Under the pieces are notes generated by a model. The model did not search any database. It worked only from the letters and a program-made list of their open reading frames with translations, and was not told where the DNA came from. A program made the position numbers and the translations under genes. 64,000 nucleotides of DNA. Origin: an uncultured Pelagibacteraceae bacterium. GTDB lineage: Bacteria; Pseudomonadota; Alphaproteobacteria; Pelagibacterales; Pelagibacteraceae. The stretch covers positions 48,708 to 112,707 of the forward strand of contig CACJOS010000001.1 in the NCBI GenBank assembly GCA_902595115.1. Reading direction: 5' to 3'. Below are positions 39,734 to 48,669 of the stretch, piece after piece (positions within the stretch are counted from its first letter, which is position 1; each line of letters begins with the position of its first letter).

Positions 39734-40810
39734 ATGGATCCCATTAAAGAAGCACTTACTTTCGACGACGTTACATTAGCTCCTAGATACTCAGAGATTT
39801 TACCATCACAGGTTAATACTTCTACCTATTTAAGAAATGATTTTAAGATAGATATTCCTTTGTTGTCTTCAGCTATGGATACAGTAACAGAGTCCAAAAT
39901 GGCAATCGCAATTGCCTTAGCAGGTGGTATTGGCGTTATACACAGAAATTTTACAATCGAAAAACAGATTAAAGAAATAAGAAAAGTGAAATCAAAAAAT
40001 TTGAAAGTGGGCGCCGCTGTTGGTGCAGGAGATTTAGAGTCAAAAAGAGCTTTAGCGATTCTCAAAGAGAAAGTTGATTTAATAGTTGTAGATACTGCAC
40101 ATGGTCACACTAAAAGAGTAAAAGAAATAATAAGAATAATTAAAAAAAACAAAAGTAAAAAAACACTTTTATGTGCAGGGAATATAGCAACAGCTGAGGC
40201 TGCTAATTTTTTAGCCAAACTTGGTGTTGATATAATTAAAGTTGGCATCGGACCTGGATCAATTTGTACAACAAGACTTGTTGCAGGAATAGGGGTTCCG
40301 CAGTTGAGTGCAATAATCAATGTTAAAAAAGGTTTAAAAAACAAAAAAGTAAAGATAATTGCTGATGGGGGAATAAAATTTTCAGGAGATATTGCAAAAG
40401 CTTTAGCAGCTGGCGCAGATGCAGTGATGATCGGATCTCTATTCGCTGGAACAAATGAATCTCCAGGAAAAATATTAAATAAAAATGGTAAGATGTTTAA
40501 AGTTTTTAGAGGTATGGGATCTATAGGAGCAATGAATAAGGGTTCAGCTGATAGATATTTTCAAACTAAACAAAAGGATAAATCTAAATACGTTCCCGAA
40601 GGGGTTGAGGGTTTTGTAAAATATAAAGGTCCAGTTGATAAAATAATTTTTAAGTTAATAGGAGGTCTTAAATCCTCTATGGGATATTTAGGATCTAAAA
40701 AAGTTTTAAATTTAAGAAATAATCCAAAATTTGTTAAGATTACGAAAGCTGGATTTTATGAAAGTATGGTACATAATATAGATGAGGTTAAAAAAGATGA
40801 AAAATATTAA
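39734..40810 (+). CDS. guaB: IMP dehydrogenase lacking the CBS (Bateman) domain
   Basis: It oxidises IMP to XMP, the committed step to guanine nucleotides. The core is complete: 'ALTFDDVTLAPRYSEI', 'LLSSAMDTVTE', catalytic Cys178 in 'GIGPGSICTTRLVAGIG' and the flap 'GAMNKGSADRYFQ'. At 358 residues it is about 130 shorter than the standard enzyme: the CBS pair is replaced by a short link ('RKVKSKNLKVGAAVG', about residue 90). GMP reductase is unlikely because the downstream neighbour is guaA and the C-terminal blocks are IMPDH-like. Loss of CBS domains should remove ATP/GTP allostery. Confidence 0.9.
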   Translation: MDPIKEALTFDDVTLAPRYSEILPSQVNTSTYLRNDFKIDIPLLSSAMDTVTESKMAIAIALAGGIGVIHRNFTIEKQIKEIRKVKSKNLKVGAAVGAGDLESKRALAILKEKVDLIVVDTAHGHTKRVKEIIRIIKKNKSKKTLLCAGNIATAEAANFLAKLGVDIIKVGIGPGSICTTRLVAGIGVPQLSAIINVKKGLKNKKVKIIADGGIKFSGDIAKALAAGADAVMIGSLFAGTNESPGKILNKNGKMFKVFRGMGSIGAMNKGSADRYFQTKQKDKSKYVPEGVEGFVKYKGPVDKIIFKLIGGLKSSMGYLGSKKVLNLRNNPKFVKITKAGFYESMVHNIDEVKKDEKY

Positions 40811-41243
40811 TAATAAAAAATTTATTTTAATGTTTTCGTTTATTAGTATTTTTTTTATAACTAATCATGCAATTTCTGAAAGTTTTTTTGATGAGGCAAA
40901 ACAAAAATTTGATCAAAAAAAATATGATGACTCTAAATTTTTGTTTCAAAGGAACATTGTTTACAATCCAAAGAATGCAGAATCATATTTATATTTAGCA
41001 AAAATCTTTAAGAGTGAGGAAAATGAAAAAGAAGAGTTAAAAAATTTAAATACAACTTTATTGTTAGATCCAAAGAATGAGGAAGCAATGCACTTATTGA
41101 TTAATTATGAACTTAAAAAATCAAATTATTCAAAGGTTAAAGAACTTAAAGAAAATTTTTCTATGATATGTCAAAAACTTTGTAAAGAAATAAATACAAT
41201 TGAAAAATCTCTATCAGACATAGAACCAAAAAATGGATCTTAA
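40797..41243 (+). CDS. exported TPR-like small protein
   Basis: This protein of about 148 residues has a signal peptide ('[21 protein letters not shown]') followed by two or three degenerate tetratricopeptide-like repeats ('[38 protein letters not shown]', '[19 protein letters not shown]'). It ends in a segment with two cysteines, '[14 protein letters not shown]'. The start overlaps guaB by 14 bases and the stop overlaps guaA by 11 bases, so it is embedded in the guaB-guaA operon. An in-frame ATG 15 bases earlier is possible. The function is unknown; it resembles the two cysteine-tailed TPR proteins at 44-45 kb. Confidence 0.75.
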   Translation: MKNINNKKFILMFSFISIFFITNHAISESFFDEAKQKFDQKKYDDSKFLFQRNIVYNPKNAESYLYLAKIFKSEENEKEELKNLNTTLLLDPKNEEAMHLLINYELKKSNYSKVKELKENFSMICQKLCKEINTIEKSLSDIEPKNGS

Positions 41244-42795
41244 CAATAATTTAAATAAAATTTTAATTATTGATTTCGGATCGCAATTTACACAACTAAT
41301 AGCAAGGAGAATAAGAGAGTTTGGAATATATTCAGAAATAATCAGTCACAAAAAGATAAACGCTAATACAAATAAAACCCATATAGGTGGTATAATTTTG
41401 TCAGGTGGACCATTAAATGTTTATCAATCAAAAAAAGTAAAATTTAGAAAAGAAATATTTAAATGGAATGTACCAATTCTTGGAATTTGTTTCGGTCATC
41501 AGGTAATTTCCAAGGAATTAGGTGGCAGAGTTAAACAGGCTAAACAAAGAGAATTTGGTTTTGCTAAACTTAAAAGTTTAAGTAAAAGCAGACTCACTAA
41601 AAATTTTTTTAATAAAAAAGGATCTAATAGTGTATGGATGAGCCATGCAGACGAAGTAACAAAATTAGCAAAAGGTTTCAAAGTTATTGCAAAAACAGAA
41701 ACATCAAAGTTTTCAATAGTTGAAAATTCTTCAAAAAAATTTTATGGAATTCAATTTCATCCAGAGGTAACTCATACGGAAAAGGGTAAGATTATACTAA
41801 GAAATTTTGTTTTTGAAATTTGTATGCTAAAAAAAAATTGGTCACCAAGTAACCAAAAAAAATTACTAATAGAGGATGTAAAAAAAATAGTTGGAAATTC
41901 GAAAGTTATATGTGCCCTTTCTGGAGGGGTTGATAGCAGCGTAGTTGCCAAATTAATTCACAACGCTATAGGAAGAAAGCTTACTTGTATCTTTGTAAAT
42001 ACCGGTTTGTTGAGAAAAAATGAGGAAATTCAAGTTATTAAAACCTTTAGAAAAAAATTTAAAATTAACTTAATTTATGTAAATGCAAAAAATTTATTTC
42101 TAAGAAATTTAAAAAAAGTTGAGGATCCCGAAAAAAAAAGAAAAATAATTGGTAATTTATTCATAAAAATTTTTGAAAAATATGCAAAAAAAATTAGAAA
42201 TGTTAAATACTTGGCACAAGGAACATTATATCCAGATTTAATAGAAAGTAAGTCTGTAACTGGCAGTCAAACTTCAAAAATAAAATCACATCATAATGTT
42301 GGTGGATTACCCAAAAAGATGAAATTAAAACTGGTTGAACCTTTAAGACTTTTATTCAAAGATGAAGTTAGAAAACTAGGATTGGAACTAAAATTATCAA
42401 AAGAAATAGTACTTAGGCATCCTTTCCCAGGCCCAGGTCTAGCCATAAGAATGCCTGGAGAAATTACACAGCAAAAAATAAAAATTTTAAAAGATGCGGA
42501 TGACATATTTATCAAAGCTTTGAAAGATTATGATTTATATAACAAGATATGGCAGGCATATGCAGCATTATTGCCCGTCAAAACTGTTGGTGTTATGGGA
42601 GATAATAGAACATATGAATATATGTGTTTGTTAAGAGCAATTACATCAGAGGATGGCATGACCGCTGACACCTTTAATTTTAATAAAGACTTTATGCAAT
42701 TTGTTTCAAACAAAATAATTAATAATATAAAAGGTATCAATAGGGTGGTTTATGACATAACATCTAAACCTCCAAGCACGATAGAATTGGAATAA
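41233..42795 (+). CDS. guaA: GMP synthase (glutamine-hydrolysing)
   Basis: It aminates XMP to GMP using glutamine-derived ammonia. The 520-residue protein has the class I amidotransferase domain ('[20 protein letters not shown]', nucleophile in '[12 protein letters not shown]', '[14 protein letters not shown]'). The ATP pyrophosphatase domain follows ('[18 protein letters not shown]'), then the dimerisation domain ending '[15 protein letters not shown]'. Together with guaB, separated only by the small TPR gene, it forms the guanine operon. It overlaps panB by one base (TAATG). Confidence 0.97.
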   Translation: MDLNNNLNKILIIDFGSQFTQLIARRIREFGIYSEIISHKKINANTNKTHIGGIILSGGPLNVYQSKKVKFRKEIFKWNVPILGICFGHQVISKELGGRVKQAKQREFGFAKLKSLSKSRLTKNFFNKKGSNSVWMSHADEVTKLAKGFKVIAKTETSKFSIVENSSKKFYGIQFHPEVTHTEKGKIILRNFVFEICMLKKNWSPSNQKKLLIEDVKKIVGNSKVICALSGGVDSSVVAKLIHNAIGRKLTCIFVNTGLLRKNEEIQVIKTFRKKFKINLIYVNAKNLFLRNLKKVEDPEKKRKIIGNLFIKIFEKYAKKIRNVKYLAQGTLYPDLIESKSVTGSQTSKIKSHHNVGGLPKKMKLKLVEPLRLLFKDEVRKLGLELKLSKEIVLRHPFPGPGLAIRMPGEITQQKIKILKDADDIFIKALKDYDLYNKIWQAYAALLPVKTVGVMGDNRTYEYMCLLRAITSEDGMTADTFNFNKDFMQFVSNKIINNIKGINRVVYDITSKPPSTIELE

Positions 42796-43571
42796 TGAAT
42801 TATAAAATAAAAAAAATAATTAATAAAAAAAAAAAATCTAAAATTGTTTGTCTAACAGCTTATTCAAAAAATATTGCAGAAATAGTGGACAAACATGCCG
42901 ATATAGTTTTAGTAGGTGATTCCCTTGGCTCTGTTCTTTATAATTACAACACTACAAGAAAAGTAACCTTAGAAATGATGCTTGAGCACACGAAGAGTGT
43001 AAGGATGGGAGTAAAGAAAAGTCTACTTGTAATTGACTTGCCATACAATACATACAGAAATAAATCTGAGGCTCTCAAAAATTCTAAAATAGCAATTAAA
43101 GAAACTAGGTGTGATGCAGTAAAAGTAGAGGGAGGTGTCAGAGTACAACATATAGTAAGACACCTTGTTCGAAATAAGATACCAGTTATGGGTCATATTG
43201 GTTTAACACCGCAAACTATTAAAGGTAAATTTAAATCAGTAGGTAAAACTGAAAGAGAGAAAAAGAAATTAATTAAAGACGCTAAAGCATTAGAAACTAG
43301 CGGTGCATTTGCAATTGTCTTAGAGTGTACTTATAGTGATATCTCAAAAATAATATCAAATCTTATAAAAATCCCAACAATTGGTATTGGTGCATCAGTT
43401 TATTGCGATGGTCAAGTTTTAGTAACAGATGATATTTTAGGTTTAACTGATGCGAAAATAAAGTTTGTAAAAAAATATGTAAATATTAAAAAAGTTATAA
43501 ATTCTGCAATATTAAAGTTTAAAGATGAAGTGAAATCTAAAAAGTATCCAACAAAAAAATATTCGTATTAA
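42795..43571 (+). CDS. panB: 3-methyl-2-oxobutanoate hydroxymethyltransferase
   Basis: It transfers a hydroxymethyl group from methylene-tetrahydrofolate to 2-oxoisovalerate, giving ketopantoate for coenzyme A synthesis. The 258-residue barrel shows 'IVCLTAYSKNIAEIVDKHADIVLVGDSLGSVLYNY', 'DLPYNTYRNKSEALKNS', 'AVKVEGGVR', 'VMGHIGLTPQ' and 'AIVLECTYSDISKII' with the catalytic Glu. panC is not next to it. The gene is coupled to guaA by a shared base and is convergent with the TerC gene (4-base overlap). Confidence 0.94.
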   Translation: MNYKIKKIINKKKKSKIVCLTAYSKNIAEIVDKHADIVLVGDSLGSVLYNYNTTRKVTLEMMLEHTKSVRMGVKKSLLVIDLPYNTYRNKSEALKNSKIAIKETRCDAVKVEGGVRVQHIVRHLVRNKIPVMGHIGLTPQTIKGKFKSVGKTEREKKKLIKDAKALETSGAFAIVLECTYSDISKIISNLIKIPTIGIGASVYCDGQVLVTDDILGLTDAKIKFVKKYVNIKKVINSAILKFKDEVKSKKYPTKKYSY

Positions 43572-44179
43572 AAATACTTTTTAAAGTTTTCGTTTATTGA
43601 AAGGATTTCAAGATCCACCAATCCACCAATCACTAATTGAAGAGCAACCAATAAAATAAATCCTAACCCAACATAAGCTATCCACAGATGTTTCTGAATA
43701 TAATTAGCTAAAACTGTAGCTAATGCACCAGTTAAAACTACAGATAAAACTAAGCCAAAAATCATAAATCCAAAATGTCCTTTTGATGCACCAACAACAC
43801 CGATAACGTTATCAAAACTAATTGTTATATCTGCAAACAAAACTTTATATACACTTTGAATATAAGATGGTTCTTTTGATTTTTTTGTCGGTGATTTAAC
43901 TTTTTTTATTTCAAATAAGTCTTTTTTAAGATCATAAACAATCCAAATTAATAATAGACCACCGAGAATTTTAATAAAATAAAATTTAAATAAATATGTG
44001 GCGAATAAAGCAAAAACTACTTTGAATACTAATGCTCCAGCAACACCCCAAAGAATTATTTGTCTTCTGTTTTTTGGTACAAAATTGGAAGCAATTAATC
44101 CTATAATTATTGCATTATCTGCAGCTAAAATTATATCAATAAAAATAATTTGGGTTAATATTACAATTTCTTCTATCAA
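43568..44179 (-). CDS. TerC-family integral membrane protein
   Basis: This 203-residue membrane protein has about six helices. The paired acidic family motifs within helices are 'IFIDIILAADNAIIIGLIA' near the N terminus and 'FADITISFDNVIGVVGASKG' mid-protein. They are related to TerC/Alx/YjbE proteins, several of which export manganese or influence metal loading of secreted proteins. There are no CBS or transporter-associated domains, so it is the minimal form. A metal-efflux role is family knowledge, not shown here. It is monocistronic by appearance. Confidence 0.87.
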   Translation of the reverse strand: MIEEIVILTQIIFIDIILAADNAIIIGLIASNFVPKNRRQIILWGVAGALVFKVVFALFATYLFKFYFIKILGGLLLIWIVYDLKKDLFEIKKVKSPTKKSKEPSYIQSVYKVLFADITISFDNVIGVVGASKGHFGFMIFGLVLSVVLTGALATVLANYIQKHLWIAYVGLGFILLVALQLVIGGLVDLEILSINENFKKYF

Positions 44180-44233
44180 AGTAATCTATGTTTTAAAAAA
44201 GTTTATATTTTCCTATCTTTAGAAAGAAAATTA

Positions 44234-44770
44234 CTAATACTTTGAAATCCTTTTTCCGTCAATTATTTCTTTGAGTTGATCGTATTCTTTGCAATTGCAA
44301 CTTTCTAAAATAGTCAATTGCTCAATTGCTTTATCTTTTCTGTTTGTATTTAGATAAAGTTCACCAAGATATTGATTAATTCTTTTATGATTTGGCTTTA
44401 TTTTTAAACCAGATAAATAATATTTTTCAGCTTCAGTAAAGTTACCTAGTTTTCTGCTTGTAAATCCTAAATAATTAAGTGTGTCTGCATTTTTCGGCTT
44501 TTCTTTATTAGACTCTAAAAACAACTTAAAAGCTCTCTTATATTTCTTTTCTGCTTTAGCTATATTCTTCTCTGCCTTGGTTGTATTACCTTTTTTTAAA
44601 AATTTGTCTGCTTTCTTCTCTAAATATTTTGCAGATAAGACTAATTTGTGGCCTTTTTCATATTTTGAGGCATTACCTTCGTTTCCGCCATCAGATTGTG
44701 CTCCAGCTGCGGAATATGCATTTGTTGATAGCATAAAAAAGATTAAGATTGTATTTAGAATTTTAAACAT
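44234..44770 (-). CDS. exported TPR protein with C-terminal CxC motif
   Basis: From the ATG at 44768-44770 it encodes 178 residues with a signal peptide ('MFKILNTILIFFMLSTNAYSA'). A lysine-rich helical segment follows ('KKADKFLKKGNTTKAEKNIAKAEKKYKRA'), then TPR repeats ('NADTLNYLGFTSRKLGNFTEAEKYYLSGLKI'). The C-terminal end is 'LESCNCKEYDQLKEII'. The longer frame from 44827 adds a non-conserved run before the signal peptide. It is a paralog of the next gene, with aligned TPRs and the same C-x-C-x-E-Y tail. A periplasmic scaffold role is plausible but unproven. Confidence 0.8.
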   Translation of the reverse strand: MFKILNTILIFFMLSTNAYSAAGAQSDGGNEGNASKYEKGHKLVLSAKYLEKKADKFLKKGNTTKAEKNIAKAEKKYKRAFKLFLESNKEKPKNADTLNYLGFTSRKLGNFTEAEKYYLSGLKIKPNHKRINQYLGELYLNTNRKDKAIEQLTILESCNCKEYDQLKEIIDGKRISKY

Positions 44771-44841
44771 TTTAGCAATATAGGAATTAATGATTTTTAA
44801 ACAACCGCCTTTTTTATAAAGGGACAATTTAGCACCATATT

Positions 44842-45336
44842 TTATTTATTTACTAACATTTTGAGAGTTTCATATTCTTCACATCCACAATCTTTAAGTG
44901 AGTTTAGAATTTCTTTAGAATCTTTAATTCTTTTTTGACTTAAGTAAAAAGCACCAAGATTAAATTTAATACCTTTGTGCTGGTTATCTAATTCTAAACC
45001 TAAAAGATAATAAATTTCTGCATTTTCATTTAACCCTAGTTTTGCATTACATATACCTAAATAATTAAATATATCAGCATTAGCAGGATTCTCTGCATTT
45101 GCTTTTAAAAAATATTCTAAAGCTTTTTCATATTTAATTTTGGCTTTTTTAATTTTACCTTTTTTTTCTGTTTTAATTGCTCTTTCTAATTCTTTATAGC
45201 CAAGTTTATAAGGTCCTGCAGGAGGGGGGCCTTCTCTTCCTAAATTTTCTTCATGCCCCTTATATGAAGCGTAGCTATTAATCGATGCAGATATTGTAAA
45301 AATTATAAAAATAACAAATAGTAAATTTTTTTTCAT
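44842..45336 (-). CDS. exported TPR protein with C-terminal CxC motif (paralog)
   Basis: This 164-residue protein has a signal peptide ('KKNLLFVIFIIFTISASINSYA'), a mature N terminus 'GREGPPPAGPYKLGYKELERA', a lysine-rich helix, TPR repeats ('NADIFNYLGICNAKLGLNENAEIYYLLGLEL') and a tail 'LKDCGCEEYETLKMLV'. It clearly derives from the same ancestor as the gene downstream. The start abuts the stop of pxpA, suggesting pxpA and the two TPR genes may be read as one leftward unit. Confidence 0.8.
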   Translation of the reverse strand: MKKNLLFVIFIIFTISASINSYASYKGHEENLGREGPPPAGPYKLGYKELERAIKTEKKGKIKKAKIKYEKALEYFLKANAENPANADIFNYLGICNAKLGLNENAEIYYLLGLELDNQHKGIKFNLGAFYLSQKRIKDSKEILNSLKDCGCEEYETLKMLVNK

Positions 45337-46109
45337 TAAGCAAATTTTTTCATTTTATCAAGTGCAATTAAATTTAAATTATTCTCTAAAAGATTTTTTT
45401 TAATAGCAGTCGCAGTATTTAAAGAACTTTCATTATCACCATGAATACAAACTGAGTCAATTTCACATGGGATTTGTTTACCTGAATAACAATTTAATGC
45501 TTGGTTTTTGACCATAGATAAAACATGTTTTTTGGCAATGATTGGATCTGTAATTAATGCATTTGGTTTAGATCTAGAAACTAAATTACCATCATCTTCA
45601 TAATTTCTATCTGCAAAAATTTCGCACGCAATTTTCATGTTTAATTTTTTTGCAGCAATTTCCATTTTTGAGCCAGTTGGTACAAGATAAATTAATTCTT
45701 TATTCATTTTATAAATTATATTCGCAATATTTGTTGCTAAATCAATATCTTCACAGGCCATATTATTTAATGCACCATGTGGCTTCATATGAGTAACATT
45801 TTCATCATGTCTTTCAGCAATACTTTGAAGAATTTCATATTGGTCTTTGATCAATTTTTCAATTTCATTATTAGATAGATTATGTCTTTTTCTGCCAAAA
45901 TTTTCAGGATCATTAAAAGAAGGGTGTGCACCAATACTTACCCCATTTTTTTTTGAAATTAGAATAGTACTATTCATTGTTTCTTCGTCACCTGCGTGAT
46001 AACCACATGCAATATTCGCAGAATTTACAATCTGTAATAATTTTGGATCATTTATATTAGAGTGATATTTAGATTTTTCTCCCAAATCACAATTAATATT
46101 AATTTCCAT
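45336..46109 (-). CDS. pxpA: 5-oxoprolinase subunit A (LamB/YcsF family)
   Basis: With PxpB and PxpC it hydrolyses 5-oxoproline to glutamate using ATP. The protein starts 'MEININCDLGEKSKYHSN' (ATG at 46107-46109; two further in-frame ATGs lie upstream) and continues with 'VNSANIACGYHAGDEETM', 'GAHPSFNDPENFGR', 'HMKPHGALNNM' and 'CIHGDNESSLNTA'. These are the family's conserved His/Asp blocks. About 257 residues is normal. pxpB runs in the opposite direction 28 bases away, so the three-subunit enzyme is split over divergent transcripts. Confidence 0.93.
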   Translation of the reverse strand: MEININCDLGEKSKYHSNINDPKLLQIVNSANIACGYHAGDEETMNSTILISKKNGVSIGAHPSFNDPENFGRKRHNLSNNEIEKLIKDQYEILQSIAERHDENVTHMKPHGALNNMACEDIDLATNIANIIYKMNKELIYLVPTGSKMEIAAKKLNMKIACEIFADRNYEDDGNLVSRSKPNALITDPIIAKKHVLSMVKNQALNCYSGKQIPCEIDSVCIHGDNESSLNTATAIKKNLLENNLNLIALDKMKKFA

Positions 46110-46137
46110 ACCATTCATAGTTAAAGTATAACATGTC

Positions 46138-46821
46138 ATGATTAAAAATATATCAAATCTTGGTGACGCATCACTCTATTGTAATTTTGGTGATGAGATA
46201 AACCAGAGGATAAATACTAACGTAATTAAATATTTTAAAAGTATCCAAAAAAAAAAAATTAAGGGTATTAACAATCTAACCCCATCATATAATAAACTTA
46301 TAATATCGTTTGATCTTAGTTTAATTAATTTTGAAGATTTAAAAAAAAAAATTGAAGATATTAATATTTCAGATGAGGATGAAATAAAAAATCAAAAAAT
46401 TATAAAGATACCAATTTGTTGTGACGATGAGTTTGCTTTAGATATAGACAGGTTATCTTTAAAATTAAATTTATCAAAAGAAGACATTTTTAAAAAATAT
46501 TTAGATATTGAGTATTTTTGCTATATGACTGGTTTTGTTGCTGGTATGCCTTTTCTTGGTGATATTGATAATAAATTAAGATTAGAAAGACTAGAAACAC
46601 CAAGAGTTAAAGTGCCAAAAGGATCAGTTGGTATCACAGAACAATTTGCAAATATTTATACTTTTGAAAGTCCTGGTGGCTGGAATATTCTTGGAAATAC
46701 ACCTCTAAAAATATTTGATCAAAAAAATGAGATAAGACCAACATTAATAAACCCTGGAGATAAAGTATTATTTTACCAGATCAGTAAAAAAGAATATCTA
46801 AAATTTAATGACAAAAAATAA
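46138..46821 (+). CDS. pxpB: 5-oxoprolinase subunit B (KipI-like)
   Basis: This 227-residue protein has 'DASLYCNFGDEINQRINTNVI' at the N terminus, 'IPICCDDEFALDIDRLS' before the middle, and the strong family block 'GFVAGMPFLGDIDNKLRLERLETPRVKVPKGSVGI'. It ends with 'PGGWNILGNTPLKIF' and 'RPTLINPGDKVLF'. It works with PxpA and PxpC in ATP-dependent cleavage of 5-oxoproline. It overlaps pxpC by 14 bases. Confidence 0.93.
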   Translation: MIKNISNLGDASLYCNFGDEINQRINTNVIKYFKSIQKKKIKGINNLTPSYNKLIISFDLSLINFEDLKKKIEDINISDEDEIKNQKIIKIPICCDDEFALDIDRLSLKLNLSKEDIFKKYLDIEYFCYMTGFVAGMPFLGDIDNKLRLERLETPRVKVPKGSVGITEQFANIYTFESPGGWNILGNTPLKIFDQKNEIRPTLINPGDKVLFYQISKKEYLKFNDKK

Positions 46822-47752
46822 AATTATAGTTTTAAGAGAGGGAATAAATTCAACATTCCAAGACCTAGGAAGAAATAATTTTTATCATATAGGCCTTCCT
46901 TTCAGTGGAGCTATGGATAAAAGAAATTATTTAATAGCAAATAAATTAGTTGGAAATCAACACAACGAAGCTGTAATTGAATTTGCTTATCAAGGTCCTC
47001 TATTAAAAATAGAAGAAGGCAATATAAATTTTGCTATATCAGGTGATGTCAAATTCAATATTAAAAAAGATGATAAATTATTTAACGGACAATGCTACAA
47101 AACCTATTTTTTAACCAAAAATGATGAAATAGACATTATATCAACAAACAAATCTGTGTATGGTTATTTTGCTGTGAGTGGTGGATTTGAATTAAATAAA
47201 AATTTTGGTAGTTTCTCAACTACAGTTAGAGCAAACGTGGGATCAAACAACGGAAACAAGCTTTCAAAAAATGAAAAATTTCTAATAAAGGATATTATAA
47301 ATAAAAATATTAGTAAAAATATTCAATATATAAATTCGAAAGTTGAATATATTAGAATACTTAAGGGAACAAATTTTGATTATTTCTCTGATAACTCAAT
47401 AAATGATCTAACAAGTAAAAAATTTATAGTTTCAAAGCTTTCTGATCGAATGGGCATGAGGCTTCAAGGATCTAAAATTAAAAATACTAAAGAAACCAAT
47501 ATTAGATCAGAAGGTTTAGTAAAAGGAGTAATTCAAGTTCCAGCTGATGGAGATCCGATTATTATGTTATCTGACCATGGAACTATTGGTGGATACCCAA
47601 AAATTGCTGTAGTTATTAGCGCTGATTATGATAAATTAATTCAAACCCCACCAGGAAATACGGTAAAATTTAAATTAATTGAACTCAAGGAAGCAGAGAA
47701 TCTTTATAGACTATACCAAATGGAAACGGAAAACCTTTTAAACCAAATATGA
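46808..47752 (+). CDS. pxpC: 5-oxoprolinase subunit C (KipA-like)
   Basis: This 314-residue protein carries the family blocks 'STFQDLGRNNFYHIGLPFSGAMDKRNYLIANKLVGN', 'FAISGDVKFNI', 'YGYFAVSGGFE', 'SDRMGMRLQGSKI' and the closing 'RSEGLVKGVIQVPADGDPIIMLSDHGTIGGYPKIAVVI'. The last is also seen in the C-terminal half of urea amidolyase-type proteins, but no biotin-carboxylase domain is present. The gene overlaps both pxpB (14 bases) and the downstream permease (ATGA). Confidence 0.94.
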   Translation: MTKNKIIVLREGINSTFQDLGRNNFYHIGLPFSGAMDKRNYLIANKLVGNQHNEAVIEFAYQGPLLKIEEGNINFAISGDVKFNIKKDDKLFNGQCYKTYFLTKNDEIDIISTNKSVYGYFAVSGGFELNKNFGSFSTTVRANVGSNNGNKLSKNEKFLIKDIINKNISKNIQYINSKVEYIRILKGTNFDYFSDNSINDLTSKKFIVSKLSDRMGMRLQGSKIKNTKETNIRSEGLVKGVIQVPADGDPIIMLSDHGTIGGYPKIAVVISADYDKLIQTPPGNTVKFKLIELKEAENLYRLYQMETENLLNQI

Positions 47753-48630
47753 TAAATCTTATAAATAAATTACCAGGACCTTTAATTATTTTTTTAGGAG
47801 CTTTTAGTCTTAGTTTTGGCGGACTTATCGTGAAATCCTTTGAAGGGGCAAATTTATGGCAAATTTTATTTTGGCGATCCATTTTTTTTATTTTGGTAGT
47901 TAGTATCTTTTTAATATTAACTTATAAAAAAAATCTTTTTAATGCTTTTTTAAACTCTGGAATCCCTGGATTAGTTGGTGGCTTAATTTTATCTACTGGC
48001 TTTTGTGGTTATGTTTTCGCTATGTACAACACTACTGTTGCAAACACAAACTTCATTATTCAAACTCAAACAATTTTTTTAGCAATATTCGGTTACTTTT
48101 TCCTAAAGGAAAAAATTTCAAAACTCACTTTAATTTCTATAATTCTTGCAATTTCCGGGATAATATTAATGGTTGGTTCTTCATTATCTCCAGGTCAAAC
48201 AATAGGGAATATTGCAGCTTTCATAATGCCTTTATCATTCGCAATTTTGATTTTAATTATAAGAAAGTATCCAAACGTAGATATGGTTCCAATACAATTG
48301 ATTGCAGGAATAATTGCAATGATAATTGGATATTTAGTTGCTGGAAAAATACTTGTCTCTGTATATGATATTTATCTTGGATTTTTAGCTGGTTTCTTTC
48401 AATTGGGCTTCGGATTTATATTAATTACAATTGGTGCAAGACGAACACCGTCAGCATTAGTAGGAATCATAATGTTAACCGAGGCTGTTTTGGGGCCTTT
48501 TTGGGCATGGCTCTTTATAAATGAACAACCACCTTTAACGGTTCTAATTGGTGGAAGTGTAGTAATTATGGCTGTTCTGCTTCAATTTTTACCACTTTTA
48601 AAAAAAAATAAGCCTTCAATACAATCTTAA
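47749..48630 (+). CDS. EamA/DMT-family permease
   Basis: This 293-residue integral membrane protein has ten predicted helices in two EamA repeats. Each repeat has the typical end-helix signature ('FLAIFGYFFLKEKISKLTLISIILAISGIILMVG' and 'LGPFWAWLFINEQPPLTVLIGGSVVIMAVLLQ'). Transport direction and substrate are unknown; many DMT proteins export amino acids or their derivatives. It is translationally coupled to pxpC, so transport of 5-oxoproline or a related amino acid is a reasonable guess from context. It is followed by the glycine riboswitch. Confidence 0.87.
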   Translation: MINLINKLPGPLIIFLGAFSLSFGGLIVKSFEGANLWQILFWRSIFFILVVSIFLILTYKKNLFNAFLNSGIPGLVGGLILSTGFCGYVFAMYNTTVANTNFIIQTQTIFLAIFGYFFLKEKISKLTLISIILAISGIILMVGSSLSPGQTIGNIAAFIMPLSFAILILIIRKYPNVDMVPIQLIAGIIAMIIGYLVAGKILVSVYDIYLGFLAGFFQLGFGFILITIGARRTPSALVGIIMLTEAVLGPFWAWLFINEQPPLTVLIGGSVVIMAVLLQFLPLLKKNKPSIQS

Positions 48631-48669
48631 AAGGCTACCATTTTACTGAATTTATGCTATAAAAGCTTC

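Noticed and set aside
48003..48368. 121-codon frame in another phase of the DMT permease gene
   Set aside because: The peptide is full of Asn, Phe, Cys and Arg without hydrophobic or domain pattern, while the permease frame has ten clear helices.
48611..48636. AGCCTT ... AAGGCT hairpin at the end of the DMT permease gene as a terminator
   Set aside because: Only a 6-bp stem with a 14-base loop and no following T run; it also overlaps the coding end.
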